Assembly (NCBI RefSeq): GCF_001421415.1
Contig: NZ_LMKH01000001.1
Coordinates: forward strand, 498,946-562,945
Reading direction: 5' to 3'
DNA length: 64,000 nucleotides
Source: Sphingomonas sp. Leaf208
GTDB lineage: Bacteria; Pseudomonadota; Alphaproteobacteria; Sphingomonadales; Sphingomonadaceae
The notes under the pieces were generated by a model. It made no database searches and was not told the origin of the DNA. It was given only the letters and a program-made list of their open reading frames with translations. The translations under genes were made by a program, and so were the position numbers. Shown piece by piece: positions 33,897-43,077 of the stretch (position 1 is the first letter of the stretch; every line of letters starts with the position of its first letter).

Positions 33897-35078
33897 ATGA
33901 CCCTAGTCCCCGTCGCCGAAGCACAGTCCCGCCTCTTCGCCATGGCCCCCCGCGTCGGCAGCGAGACCGTGACGCTACGCGAAGCCGCCGGCCGCTGGGC
34001 CGCCGAGGACATCCTCGCCTGCCGCACGCAGCCCGCCGCAGACCTCTCGGCGATGGACGGCTACGCGATCCGTTACACAGACCTCCCCGGCCCCTGGAAA
34101 GTCATAGGCGAAAGCGCCGCCGGCCGCCCCTTCGCAGGCCAGGTCGCCCACGGAGAAGCAACCCGCATTTTCACCGGCGCCGCGATGCCCGAAGGCGCCG
34201 ATACGGTGATGGTCCAGGAAGAAGCCGACCGAGACGGCGCTACCCTGATCCTAGCCGGCGAAGGCCCCCCGACGCTCGGCCGCAACACCCGCCGCAAAGG
34301 CCTCGACTTCTCCACCGGTACCCGCTTGATCGCTGCCGGCGACCGCCTCAGCCCCGCGCGCATCGCCGTAGCCGCAACCGGCGGCCACGGCAGCCTCGCC
34401 GTCAACCGCCGCGTCCGCGTCGCCGTCGCAGCCACCGGCGACGAACTCGTCCCCCCCGGCTCGACTACCGACGGCGTCGCGCTCCCCGAATCGAACGGCA
34501 TCATGCTCGCCGCGATGCTCGCCGACATGCCCGTCGACATCATCGATCTCGGCATCCTCCCCGACAATCTCGAAGTCCTCCGCGAAGCCTTCGCCAGCGT
34601 CGAGGCCGACCTGCTCGTCACCACCGGCGGCGCCTCGGTAGGCGACCACGACCTCGTCCGCCCGGCGATCGAAGCCGCCGGCGGCACCATCGACTTCTGG
34701 CGGATCGCGCTGCGCCCCGGCAAGCCGATGATGGCCGGCCGGATCGGCGAGATGATGGTACTCGGCCTCCCCGGCAATCCGGTCTCGGCATTCGTCACCG
34801 CGACGCTGTTCGTGAAGCCCGTCGTCGCGCACATGGCCGGCGCTAGAGACCCGCTCCCCCAGTCGACGCACGCCTTGCTCGGCGAAGACCTCCCCGCCAA
34901 CAACGCCCGCACCGACTATCTCCGCGCCGAACTGCGCGACGGCAAAGCCTATGCCTCGACGATCCAGGACAGCTCGATGCTGCTCACGCTCGCCCGCTCG
35001 ACCTGCCTGATCGTTCGCCCCGGCAACGCACCCGTAGCGAAGACCGGCGAATCGGCGGAAATCCTCGTGATCGCGTGA
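33897..35078 (+). CDS. moeA: Molybdopterin molybdotransferase
   Basis: 393 aa. It inserts molybdate into adenylylated molybdopterin. The N-terminal segment contains ADLSAMDGYAIR near residue 47 and RIFTGAAMPEGADTVMVQEE near residue 90. The MPT-binding core has VAATGDELVPPG and VTTGGASVGDHDLV near residues 180-250, and the conserved PGKPMMAGRI and GLPGNPVSAFV. lexA follows 68 bp downstream with its own SOS-controlled promoter. Weak Shine-Dalgarno at the ATG. Confidence 0.96.
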   Translation: MTLVPVAEAQSRLFAMAPRVGSETVTLREAAGRWAAEDILACRTQPAADLSAMDGYAIRYTDLPGPWKVIGESAAGRPFAGQVAHGEATRIFTGAAMPEGADTVMVQEEADRDGATLILAGEGPPTLGRNTRRKGLDFSTGTRLIAAGDRLSPARIAVAATGGHGSLAVNRRVRVAVAATGDELVPPGSTTDGVALPESNGIMLAAMLADMPVDIIDLGILPDNLEVLREAFASVEADLLVTTGGASVGDHDLVRPAIEAAGGTIDFWRIALRPGKPMMAGRIGEMMVLGLPGNPVSAFVTATLFVKPVVAHMAGARDPLPQSTHALLGEDLPANNARTDYLRAELRDGKAYASTIQDSSMLLTLARSTCLIVRPGNAPVAKTGESAEILVIA

Positions 35079-35104
35079 TACGGACGCTTGACGCCGTTAA
35101 TTAT

Positions 35105-35130
35105 GTTCCATAGAAGTTCCCAGTCTGTTC
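35105..35130 (+). promoter_or_regulatory. SOS operator array upstream of lexA
   Basis: Three GTTC half-sites at 35105-35108, 35116-35119 and 35127-35130 are each separated by exactly 7 nt. This makes two overlapping copies of GTTC-N7-GTTC, the LexA box of alphaproteobacteria. It ends 16 nt before the lexA ATG, so LexA autoregulation is expected. Confidence 0.88.
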
Positions 35131-35146
35131 CGGACGGAGAACCGCC

Positions 35147-35821
35147 ATGCTCACGCGTAAGCAGCACGAACTCGTCTGCTTCATCAACGATCGCCTCAAC
35201 GAAACCGGCGTCTCGCCGTCGTTCGAGGAGATGAAGGACGCCCTCGACCTCAAGTCGAAGTCGGGCGTCCACCGTCTGATCAGCGCGCTCGAGGAGCGCA
35301 ACTTCATCCGCCGCCTGCCAAACCGCGCGCGCGCACTCGAAGTGCTACGCATGCCCGAGCGTGCGGAAAAGAAGACGCCGACCAAGCCGTCGAACGTCAA
35401 GGCCGCCCCCGCCGCCGCGACCCCGCAACCGGCCAACGACGTCATCGAGATCCCCCTCCACGGCCGCATCGCCGCCGGCGTCCCGATCGAGGCGTTCGAG
35501 GGCAGCACGATGCTAGCCGTCCCCGCCGCGCTGCTCGGCACCGGCGAACACTACGCACTCGAGGTTTCGGGCGACTCGATGGTCGAAGCAGGCATCCTCG
35601 ACGGCGACTACGCCCTGATCCGCCGCACCGAAACTGCCCGCGACGGCGAGATCGTCGTAGCCCTGATCGAAGACAGCGAAGCCACCTTAAAATACTTCCG
35701 CCGCGAAGGCGCCATGGTCCGCCTCGATCCGGCAAACCGCGCCTACGACCCCCAACGCTATGCCCCCGCCCAAGTCCGGGTCCAAGGCAAACTCTCCGGC
35801 ATCCTCCGCCGCTACGACTGA
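35147..35821 (+). CDS. lexA: SOS response repressor LexA
   Basis: 224 aa. The N-terminal winged helix (residues 1-~70, [20 protein letters not shown]) binds operators. A Lys/Pro/Ala-rich linker follows. The C-terminal autoprotease has the cleavage pair A110-G111 in HGRIAAGVP, nucleophile S144 in [10 protein letters not shown] and K182 in ATLKYF. RecA-stimulated self-cleavage induces DNA-repair genes. The ATG at 35147 has GGAG upstream and lies just behind three GTTC half-sites. An intrinsic terminator begins 7 nt past the stop, so this is a single-gene unit. Confidence 0.97.
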   Translation: MLTRKQHELVCFINDRLNETGVSPSFEEMKDALDLKSKSGVHRLISALEERNFIRRLPNRARALEVLRMPERAEKKTPTKPSNVKAAPAAATPQPANDVIEIPLHGRIAAGVPIEAFEGSTMLAVPAALLGTGEHYALEVSGDSMVEAGILDGDYALIRRTETARDGEIVVALIEDSEATLKYFRREGAMVRLDPANRAYDPQRYAPAQVRVQGKLSGILRRYD

Positions 35822-35827
35822 ACTGCC

Positions 35828-35871
35828 GGGATCGATCTGCGTCATCACGACGCAGGTCGGTCCCAGTTTTT
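35828..35871 (+). terminator. Strong intrinsic terminator of lexA
   Basis: 35828-35843 pairs with 35849-35864 over 16 bp (all Watson-Crick or G-U in RNA) around the loop AUCAC, followed by AGUUUUUGG. It starts 7 nt after the lexA stop. Confidence 0.88.
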
Positions 35872-36082
35872 GGTTGCTCAGGAAAAGCGACAGCCGAGTC
35901 CCTAAGCCAAGTCGCTCCTCCGGCCGACAGCAGCGACGGGATTTCTTCGGCAAGTTAAGCTAGATGCGCTGGGCTGTCGGGAAAACGGCCAGGTTTTTGA
36001 ACGCCAAACCAGCCTCTCCAAGTGTCCGGAAGACCATCCCGCGGTCCGGCGCAGAAGCGCGCCCTCGGTTTGAACGCTTAAT

Positions 36083-36110
36083 CTCTGCGCCTCAGCGCCT
36101 CTGCGCGAAC
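36083..36110. repeat. R-type short periodic repeat, single arm
   Basis: ctctgcgcctcagcgcctct plus gcgcgaac is the reverse orientation of the consensus gttcacgcgaaggcgcaaag, built of ~8-9 bp units. No partner arm was found upstream. Confidence 0.75.
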
Positions 36111-36146
36111 ATCTCGTCGTCAATCTCCAGCGCTGCCGAAGAATTG

Positions 36147-36294
36147 GTTCGCGCGGAGACGCGGAGACGCGGAGGTGTTGCGTTCGGGGAGGGGTGAAGC
36201 TGTTCCAATGCCTTCGGCAGTGAGACTGAACAATAGCCAGCCCGATTCACCCATCGCATCAAACGTCTCCGCGGCTCCGCGTCTCCGCGTGAAC
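36147..36294. repeat. R-type element, inverted pair 1
   Basis: gttcgcgcggagacgcggag plus acgcggagg at 36147-36175 faces its inverted counterpart gtctccgcggctccgcgtct plus ccgcgtgaac at 36265-36294. About 89 bp of unrelated sequence lies between them. Confidence 0.8.
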
Positions 36295-36336
36295 AAATTC
36301 TTCGCACTGCGATCGCAGGTGATGACGGATGATTTT

Positions 36337-36494
36337 GTTCACGCGAAGGCGCAAAGGCGCGAAGATGTGGTGCTTAGATTGGCGTCTATTTGCCTTCGCC
36401 GACCACGGAAAAACCGACGTCGGCTTATCGTTCATGAAGTCATGAAGGTCTCCCGAATCGCATCACCTTTGCGCCTATGCGCCTTCGCGTGAAC
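36337..36494. repeat. R-type element, inverted pair 2
   Basis: gttcacgcgaaggcgcaaag plus gcgcgaag at 36337-36364 faces the inverted cacctttgcgcctatgcgcc plus ttcgcgtgaac at 36464-36494, with ~99 bp between. Same design as pair 1 but a different unit sequence. The remainder of 35872-36498 contains no credible gene. Confidence 0.8.
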
Positions 36495-36498
36495 ATTT

Positions 36499-38739
36499 CT
36501 ACTTTTGATGGCCTCGGCTGGCACGAAATGCCGACGCGGCATCGCGAAACCGGGCATGTCCCAGCCTAAACGAGTGCGTGCTGCGTTCGAGGAGAGGCGG
36601 ATCACGCCAGGGGTGGCGATCGCCTGCGTTCAGGATGGTCACGACGGTTGCGCTCCTCAAAGTGAGCGCGACGCCTCCCGTCCGCCGGAGTACACGACGA
36701 TCCAGTTTCAGCCACCGCGGTACACACCGTTTCGGCAGACCGCGTTCGCTGACGACGACATCGGCGCCGTGACAGGCGGCAATGAACTCGGCAATCGGAA
36801 CCATATACGCGCTGCGAGTCGCAAGGATGCGCCAAATCCGCCCCCGTGCGGCGATATCGGTGACACACAGATCACGACTGCACCGCGCGTCGGGTTGGTC
36901 CGCCAGCAGCAACGGCTCGCCATCCGCCCCGCCGTTCTCGGCAAGCATGTCGCGCGTATAGTCCCCCGCCCGGTCGCGCAACATCGCCAGCCCCGCCGCG
37001 GTTCGTACCGCAACGTGGCGCCCGTCTCCCGTCACCAGAACGTCAGGCGCTGGCGTGGTCAGCGCCCAGACCGCGCCGGCTGCTAGCGGCATCAGCCCGA
37101 GGCGTCGCCACCGCGTCCGCCAGAGCGCAATCCAAATCCCCCCGACGATCATCAGCGCGAACGCCGCCGTCGGCATCGCGGGCAACGACCGCACCGAACC
37201 TGGTGCGCTGGCAACGCCGTGTGCCAGCCACAGCAGCGCATCTAGCGATCGCTGCACCAGCCACCATATCGGCGCCCCTAGCCCGGCCGCATCGAGCAGC
37301 AACGCCAAAGCTTCCAGCGGCATAACGACGAAGGTCGTCAAGGGAATGGCGACGATGTTGGCGAACGCGCCGTAGAGCCCGGCCTTGTGGAAATGATAGA
37401 CCGCGATCGGCATGAGCGCGAACTCGACGAGCAGGCCGGTGAGCAACAGCGATGCTACCCCACGAGCGAGACGGCGCGGTCGGCCCTCCTCGTGTGGCCC
37501 GAAGAATACGCGAATCGCTGGATGTTCGTGCAGCGCCATGATTGCGGTGATTGCCGCAAACGAAAGCTGGAAGCTCGGTCCCGCCGCCGATTCGGGCAGC
37601 ACGAGCATGACGCACGCCGCCCCCGCCGCGACGAGGCGCAAGGTCATCGCCTCACGCCCCATTGCGAGCGCCGCCAGCACAAGCAATGCCGCCACGCACG
37701 ACCGGATCGTCGGGACCTGGCTACCGGTTAACAACGTATAGCCGATCGCTGCCGCCGCTCCCGCCAACGCAGCGATCAAAGGCAAGCGCGCATGCAGCGC
37801 CAACCACGGGCTCAGCGCCAGCAGCCGCAGCACGATCAACATCGTCGCCGCCACCGCCGCGGTGATGTGCAATCCGCTCACCGACAGCAGATGCGCGAGT
37901 CCGGCGCGGCGCATCGCTTCCGAATCCTCCTCGCTGATCGCACCGACGTCGCCGGTCGCAAGCGCGGCGGCGATCCCGCCCGCGCTGCCTTCCAAACGCG
38001 ATATGATGTGGTGCGACAGCGCGACGCGAATGCCAGCACCCGACTCGCTCGGCGTCGTCACAACTACCGGTGCGAAACCTCTTCCCGTCGCGCCTATCGC
38101 GCCGAACCAAGCGACGCGGGCGAAGTCGTAGGCTCCCGGTACCGCAGGCAGTGGCGGCGGCATCAGCCGGGCTCGCAGATGCACGACCGCCCCAGGCCCC
38201 AAGAGCTTAGGCGCATCCGCCTCCGCCAGATTGACGCGGACGCGGTATGGCAGGGCGACCGGTTGCCCGTCGGTCTCCGCGCCTTTCCCGATCGGCAGCA
38301 GCGTCAGCCGGACCAGCTTCCGCGCGACCAGTGGCTCGATCGCTTCGACCTTGGCCGAGAAGCTCGCGATCGTCGGTCCACCTAGCACTGGTCGCGCCAC
38401 CGACTCCGATCGCGCCCAGATCAACGCCAGCCCCAGCGCCGCCGTCAGCAACCCTATCGCCAGCGACCGCGCCGCGCGCCCGCCCTGCCCCACCGCCAGA
38501 CACGCCAGCCCACCCGCCACCAACACCAATATCGCCACGCCCCAAGCCGCCGGGTCCGGCAACGCGAACCACAGCGCGATCCCGCCGCCCAGCATCACCG
38601 GCAGCCACAACACGAGCTGGTCGCGCTCCGCCTCGAGCCAGCGTTCCACGGCAAGCCCGACGACAGCCCCCCATCGCGGCACGCCCATTTGTCGCCGCCA
38701 AGGACGCATGCTAGGGGCGGCGACGGCTGTCATGGCCAT
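36499..38739 (-). CDS. comEC: ComEC/Rec2-family membrane protein
   Basis: 746 aa polytopic membrane protein. It has two N-terminal membrane helices and an OB-like periplasmic DUF4131 domain (residues ~110-235, [13 protein letters not shown]). The competence helix block starts at [19 protein letters not shown] near residue 290. ComEC forms the inner-membrane channel for single-stranded DNA during natural transformation. The C-terminal ~170 residues correspond in position to the metallo-beta-lactamase-like domain, but no HxHxDH motif is present. Divergent from gltX; the ATG at 38739 is only ~40 nt from the gltX start. R-type repeats follow the stop. Whether competence occurs is not shown by this gene alone. 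Confidence 0.92.
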   Translation of the reverse strand: MAMTAVAAPSMRPWRRQMGVPRWGAVVGLAVERWLEAERDQLVLWLPVMLGGGIALWFALPDPAAWGVAILVLVAGGLACLAVGQGGRAARSLAIGLLTAALGLALIWARSESVARPVLGGPTIASFSAKVEAIEPLVARKLVRLTLLPIGKGAETDGQPVALPYRVRVNLAEADAPKLLGPGAVVHLRARLMPPPLPAVPGAYDFARVAWFGAIGATGRGFAPVVVTTPSESGAGIRVALSHHIISRLEGSAGGIAAALATGDVGAISEEDSEAMRRAGLAHLLSVSGLHITAAVAATMLIVLRLLALSPWLALHARLPLIAALAGAAAAIGYTLLTGSQVPTIRSCVAALLVLAALAMGREAMTLRLVAAGAACVMLVLPESAAGPSFQLSFAAITAIMALHEHPAIRVFFGPHEEGRPRRLARGVASLLLTGLLVEFALMPIAVYHFHKAGLYGAFANIVAIPLTTFVVMPLEALALLLDAAGLGAPIWWLVQRSLDALLWLAHGVASAPGSVRSLPAMPTAAFALMIVGGIWIALWRTRWRRLGLMPLAAGAVWALTTPAPDVLVTGDGRHVAVRTAAGLAMLRDRAGDYTRDMLAENGGADGEPLLLADQPDARCSRDLCVTDIAARGRIWRILATRSAYMVPIAEFIAACHGADVVVSERGLPKRCVPRWLKLDRRVLRRTGGVALTLRSATVVTILNAGDRHPWRDPPLLERSTHSFRLGHARFRDAASAFRASRGHQK

Positions 38740-38778
38740 CGTTTCTCCATCGTTTCATCAGTCTGGGAGCACCCGCGG

Positions 38779-40209
38779 TTGGGCGCAATATCTGATACGG
38801 GCACCGCCAATGTGGCCGCACCCGTTGTTACCCGTTTCGCTCCGTCGCCGACGGGGTTCCTGCATCTTGGCGGCGCGCGCACCGCGCTGTTCAACTGGCT
38901 GTTCGCAAAAGCAAGCGGGGGTAAATTTCTGCTGCGGATCGAGGATACCGACCGGGTCCGCTCGACCCAGCCGGCGATCGACGCGATCATCGACGGGATG
39001 CGCTGGCTCGGGCTCGACTGGGACGGCGATGTCGTCATGCAGTTCGCCGGCGCCGAACGCCACGCGCAAGTCGCGCACGAAATGGTCGCGAACGGCCATG
39101 CGTATCGCTGCTACATGACCAACGACGAGATTGCCGCGATGCGCGCTGAGGCGCAGGCCGCGAAGAAACCGCTCCGCATCCGCAGCCCGTGGCGCGATCG
39201 CCCCGAGAGCGAAGCGCCGAACCTTCCCCATGCCGTCCGCCTGCGCGCACCGCAGGAAGGTGCCGTCACGATCGAGGACCGCGTCCAGGGCGCCGTCACG
39301 GTCAAGAACGAAGAGATCGACGACCTCGTGCTCCTCCGCTCGGACGGTACGCCGACCTACATGCTCGCGGTCGTCGTCGACGATCACGACATGGGCGTCA
39401 CGCACGTCATCCGCGGCGACGATCATCTCAACAATGCGTTCCGCCAGTTGCCGATCTACCGGGCGATGGGCTGGCCCGAGCCGATCTACGCGCACATTCC
39501 GCTGATCCACGGTCCTGACGGCGCCAAGCTGTCGAAGCGTCACGGCGCGGTGGGCATCGAGGCCTACCGCGACGAGATGGGTATCCTGCCCGAGGCGTTC
39601 GACAATTACTTGCTCCGCCTCGGCTGGGGCCATGGCGACGACGAGATCATCAGCCGCGAGCAGGCGGTCGAATGGTTCGACCTATCGGGCGTCGGCAAGT
39701 CGCCCTCGCGCTTCGACCTGAAGAAGCTCGAGAACCTCAACGGCCATTACATTCGCGAAGCAGACGACGCGCGCCTCGTGCAACTCGCCGCCGACCGGCT
39801 CGGTCACGACCTGCCGACCGGCGGACTCGATCTTCTGACTCGCGCGATGCCCGTCCTAAAGCCACGTGCCGCAAACCTGAACGAGCTAGCCGAAGGGTCG
39901 AATTTCCTGTTCAGCCAACGCCCGCTTGCGATGGATGACGCCGCGGCGAGCCTTTTGCAGGGTGAATCGAGTTCGATTTTGGTCAATGTTCATGCCGAAC
40001 TTGACGCGCTCGCCGAGTGGGATACGGAGGCGCTCGAAGGCGCGGTACGGCGCGTGGCCGAAGCGCGGGGCGTCAAGCTCGGCCAGGTCGCACAGCCGCT
40101 TCGCGCCGCGCTGACGGGACGCAAGACGTCGCCGGGGATCTTCGATGTGCTCGACCTGCTCGGGCGCGACGAGAGCCTGGGACGGATCGCCGACCGGATG
40201 GCTAGCTGA
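38779..40209 (+). CDS. gltX: Glutamyl-tRNA synthetase
   Basis: 476 aa from a TTG at 38779 with GGAG 9 nt upstream. A GTG at 38812 would remove 11 residues, and no ATG lies close to the conserved N-terminus. It is a class I synthetase charging tRNA-Glu (possibly also tRNA-Gln). Signatures are [17 protein letters not shown] (HIGH-type) near the start and [10 protein letters not shown] (KMSKS-type) near residue 250. The C-terminal anticodon-binding domain is helical. gltA begins 25 nt downstream, a linkage conserved in this lineage. Confidence 0.96.
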   Translation: MGAISDTGTANVAAPVVTRFAPSPTGFLHLGGARTALFNWLFAKASGGKFLLRIEDTDRVRSTQPAIDAIIDGMRWLGLDWDGDVVMQFAGAERHAQVAHEMVANGHAYRCYMTNDEIAAMRAEAQAAKKPLRIRSPWRDRPESEAPNLPHAVRLRAPQEGAVTIEDRVQGAVTVKNEEIDDLVLLRSDGTPTYMLAVVVDDHDMGVTHVIRGDDHLNNAFRQLPIYRAMGWPEPIYAHIPLIHGPDGAKLSKRHGAVGIEAYRDEMGILPEAFDNYLLRLGWGHGDDEIISREQAVEWFDLSGVGKSPSRFDLKKLENLNGHYIREADDARLVQLAADRLGHDLPTGGLDLLTRAMPVLKPRAANLNELAEGSNFLFSQRPLAMDDAAASLLQGESSSILVNVHAELDALAEWDTEALEGAVRRVAEARGVKLGQVAQPLRAALTGRKTSPGIFDVLDLLGRDESLGRIADRMAS

Positions 40210-40234
40210 TAAGATTTCGAGGAAGGATACAAGC

Positions 40235-41518
40235 ATGAGCGAGACCGCAACCCTCAAGGTCGACGGCAAGGATTTCGAGTATCCGGTGATGTCCGGTACG
40301 GTCGGACCCGATGTCATCGATATCCGCAAGCTGTACGCGCAGACGGACAATTTCACCTATGATCCGGGCTTCACCTCGACGGCGTCGTGCCAGTCGAAGC
40401 TGACCTATATCGACGGTGACGCGGGCACGCTGCTGCACCGCGGCTACACAATCGGCGAGCTGGCCGAGCAGTCGAACTTCATGGAGGTCGCGTACCTCCT
40501 GCTCAACGGCGAACTGCCGAGCGAAGACGAGCTGGCGAATTTCTCGAACACGATCACGCGCCACACGATGGTGCACGAGCAGCTTGCGCAGTTCTTCCGT
40601 GGCTTCCGCCGCGATGCGCATCCGATGGCGATCCTGTGCGGCGTCGTCGGCGCACTGTCGGCGTTCTATCACGATTCGACGGACATCCACGATCCGGCGC
40701 AGCGCGTCATCGCGTCGCACCGCCTGATCGCCAAGATGCCGACGATCGCCGCGATGGCGTACAAGTACAGCGTCGGTCAGCCGTTCGTCTATCCGGACAA
40801 CACGCTGAGCTACACTGGCAATTTCCTGAAGATGACGTTCGGTGTCCCTGCCGAGAAGTACGTCGTGAACCCGATCGTCGAAAAGGCGATGGACCGCATC
40901 TTCATCCTCCACGCCGATCACGAGCAGAACGCGTCGACCTCGACCGTCCGTCTCGCCGGTTCGTCGGGCGCCAACCCGTTCGCGTGCATCGCGGCCGGCA
41001 TCGCCTGCCTGTGGGGCCCCGCGCATGGCGGCGCGAACGAAGCCGCGCTCAACATGCTGCATGAGATCGGCACCGTCGACCGGATCCCCGAGTATATCGC
41101 CCGCGCCAAGGACAAGAACGATCCGTTCCGCCTGATGGGCTTCGGTCACCGCGTCTACAAGAACTACGATCCCCGCGCCGCCGTGATGCAGACGACCGTC
41201 AAGGAAGTGCTCGGCGAGCTGGGTGTCACCGACCCCGTGTTCGACGTCGCGATCGAGCTCGAGCGCCTCGCGCTCAGCGATCCGTACTTCATCGAGAAGA
41301 AGCTCTTCCCGAACGTCGATTTCTACTCGGGCGTGATCCTGTCGGCGATCGGCTTCCCGACGTCGATGTTCACCGTCCTCTTCGCGCTCGCCCGCACTGT
41401 CGGCTGGGTTGCGCAGTGGAACGAGATGATCACCGATCCCGACCAGAAGATCGGCCGTCCGCGCCAGCTCTACAGCGGCCCGACTGCACGTGACTACGTC
41501 CCGATGGCGTCACGCTGA
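40235..41518 (+). CDS. gltA: Citrate synthase
   Basis: 427 aa from the ATG at 40235, which has GAGGAAGGA upstream; an in-frame reading from 40145 lies inside gltX. Type II hexameric-type citrate synthase, first step of the TCA cycle. Active-site residues are His in [12 protein letters not shown] near residue 265, His in [14 protein letters not shown] near 306 and Asp in [12 protein letters not shown] near 363. Its stop overlaps the start of the next small gene by one base (TGATG). Confidence 0.97.
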   Translation: MSETATLKVDGKDFEYPVMSGTVGPDVIDIRKLYAQTDNFTYDPGFTSTASCQSKLTYIDGDAGTLLHRGYTIGELAEQSNFMEVAYLLLNGELPSEDELANFSNTITRHTMVHEQLAQFFRGFRRDAHPMAILCGVVGALSAFYHDSTDIHDPAQRVIASHRLIAKMPTIAAMAYKYSVGQPFVYPDNTLSYTGNFLKMTFGVPAEKYVVNPIVEKAMDRIFILHADHEQNASTSTVRLAGSSGANPFACIAAGIACLWGPAHGGANEAALNMLHEIGTVDRIPEYIARAKDKNDPFRLMGFGHRVYKNYDPRAAVMQTTVKEVLGELGVTDPVFDVAIELERLALSDPYFIEKKLFPNVDFYSGVILSAIGFPTSMFTVLFALARTVGWVAQWNEMITDPDQKIGRPRQLYSGPTARDYVPMASR

Positions 41519-41721
41519 TGAAGACGCTCCGGCCGATCCTGATGGTCGTCGGCGTGCTCAGCGCGCTGATGGGTCTGCTCTGGATCGGCCAGGGGCTCGG
41601 ATACGTCCATTGGCCGCAGTCGAGTTTCATGCTCGATCAGCGGCCATGGGCGGATCGCGGCGCATTCCTCGCCGCATTCGGCCTCGCGCTGATATTAGTG
41701 GCGCGCCGGATCCGCCGGTAA
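41518..41721 (+). CDS. Small two-helix membrane protein
   Basis: 67 aa. Two membrane helices (LMVVGVLSALMGLLWIGQGL and GAFLAAFGLALILVARRI) flank a short loop with WPQSSFMLDQRPW. Translationally coupled to gltA through TGATG. The motif FMLDQRPWADRG looks like a conserved family feature, but I cannot name the family. Its 3' end overlaps the 3' end of the minus-strand kinase gene by 27 bp, an unusual but in-frame-clean tail-to-tail overlap. Confidence 0.8.
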   Translation: MKTLRPILMVVGVLSALMGLLWIGQGLGYVHWPQSSFMLDQRPWADRGAFLAAFGLALILVARRIRR

Positions 41722-43077
41722 GGTCAAGACGAACCGCGCGCCTTCGCCGGGTGCGCTCTCGACCGTGAGATCCCCCTGCATCGCCCGCGCGAGACGCCGT
41801 GCGATGTATAGGCCTAGCCCGTTGCCGCCGGCCTCCGACGGATCGACCCGCTCGAACTTCTCGAAAATCCGCACCTGATCCTCGGGCGCGACTCCCTTGC
41901 CCTTGTCCGCGACCACGACGACCGCGTGGCTCTGCGTCCGTGTCACGGTGACGATCACCTGCGACCCGCGTGGCGAGTAGCGCACCGCGTTACCGACCAG
42001 ATTGACCAGAACCTGCAACACGCGACGGAAATCGCCGAGCGCCGGAACGCGCACGTCCAACGCCGGGCGCGTGATCGTGACGCCTGCGTTCGCCGCGCGC
42101 ACCGACAACAGCCCAGCCGCCCGTCGCGCCACATCGGCAAGGTCGATCGGCTCGGGGACAAGCGCGAAATCAGGCCGCTCGACCGCCTGGAGATCGACGA
42201 GGTCATCGACCAGTTCGAGCAGATGCCGTCCGGCACTGGCGATATCCGCGGCGTAATCCGCGTAATCGCCCTGCACCGGGCCATCCGCCTGCGCATTGAT
42301 GCTGTCTGCGTTCGCGACGATACGCGCGAGAGGAACCCGCAACGCCTTGTCGAGTCCGCTCGTAAAGGTCGGCGACAGTGTCTCGGTCGCAGCCGCAAGG
42401 GGCGGCGCGTCTTCGACCACCATGCGCGCAGCGCCAACGAACCCGGCAAAGTCGCCCGCCGCATCGTGTCGAACATTGGCCGTCAACGTCACCGCGCGTC
42501 CGGAACTCCGCAGCCGCGCTGGCTGCACCGTCATCGGGCGTCGCCGGGCGAGAGAATCGAGGATCGGCAAAGCCCCATCCGCACCGGTATCCAGCGAAAA
42601 CATCGCCGTCAGCGGTTGGCCGAGCAGCGCGAAGGCGTCGAACCCGTGCTTCGGCCCTGCATCGAGCGTAACGAACGTCAGCCGCAGCGCGGAATCGGTC
42701 TCCCACCGCCAATCCGTATCGCTGCCATGGAAATCGTCCTGCGTATCGGGCGACGGTCGCGCCGGCCGCCACGCCGCGATCTCGCGCCAGCCGCTCACCG
42801 TCAGCCGTACGTTCTCACCATCCGGTTGAGCCCGCACCCAGAGATCCACATCCGTTTCGTCGTCCGCGACGACCACGCCGCGCGACACGACGATCCCCAG
42901 CCGACGCGCGAGCCGGGCGATCGTCGCGAGCTGCGGCACGGCAAGTGGCGCACCGCGCATCCCGCCCGCCCGCTGGTTGAGTGCAACCAACGCCGGATCC
43001 GCAAACGACAGCGAGCCGTCCGGTGCGACGATCGCGTGCGCAATCGGGCTTTCGATCGAAGGGTCGAACACGCTCAT
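41695..43077 (-). CDS. Histidine-kinase-like protein lacking the H-box histidine
   Basis: 460 aa from the ATG at 43077, overlapping the DUF2336 stop (ATGA). No membrane helix. A PAS-like region lies near residues 125-225 (TDWRWETDSALRLTFVT). The dimerisation helix reads GLDKALRVPLARI at 241-253, aligning with SHELRTPL of normal kinases, so Lys244 replaces the phospho-accepting His. The ATPase domain is intact: N-box VLVNLVGNAVRYSP (Asn363), DKGKGVAPED (391-400) and GGNGLGLYIARR (417-428). It can probably bind ATP but not autophosphorylate conventionally. No response regulator adjoins it. It is the last gene of a minus-strand unit. Confidence 0.85.
   Translation of the reverse strand: MSVFDPSIESPIAHAIVAPDGSLSFADPALVALNQRAGGMRGAPLAVPQLATIARLARRLGIVVSRGVVVADDETDVDLWVRAQPDGENVRLTVSGWREIAAWRPARPSPDTQDDFHGSDTDWRWETDSALRLTFVTLDAGPKHGFDAFALLGQPLTAMFSLDTGADGALPILDSLARRRPMTVQPARLRSSGRAVTLTANVRHDAAGDFAGFVGAARMVVEDAPPLAAATETLSPTFTSGLDKALRVPLARIVANADSINAQADGPVQGDYADYAADIASAGRHLLELVDDLVDLQAVERPDFALVPEPIDLADVARRAAGLLSVRAANAGVTITRPALDVRVPALGDFRRVLQVLVNLVGNAVRYSPRGSQVIVTVTRTQSHAVVVVADKGKGVAPEDQVRIFEKFERVDPSEAGGNGLGLYIARRLARAMQGDLTVESAPGEGARFVLTLPADPARH

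Noticed and set aside
36083..36494. CRISPR array
   Set aside because: The repeats are inverted rather than direct, spacing is irregular (89 and 99 nt interiors) and no cas gene is nearby.
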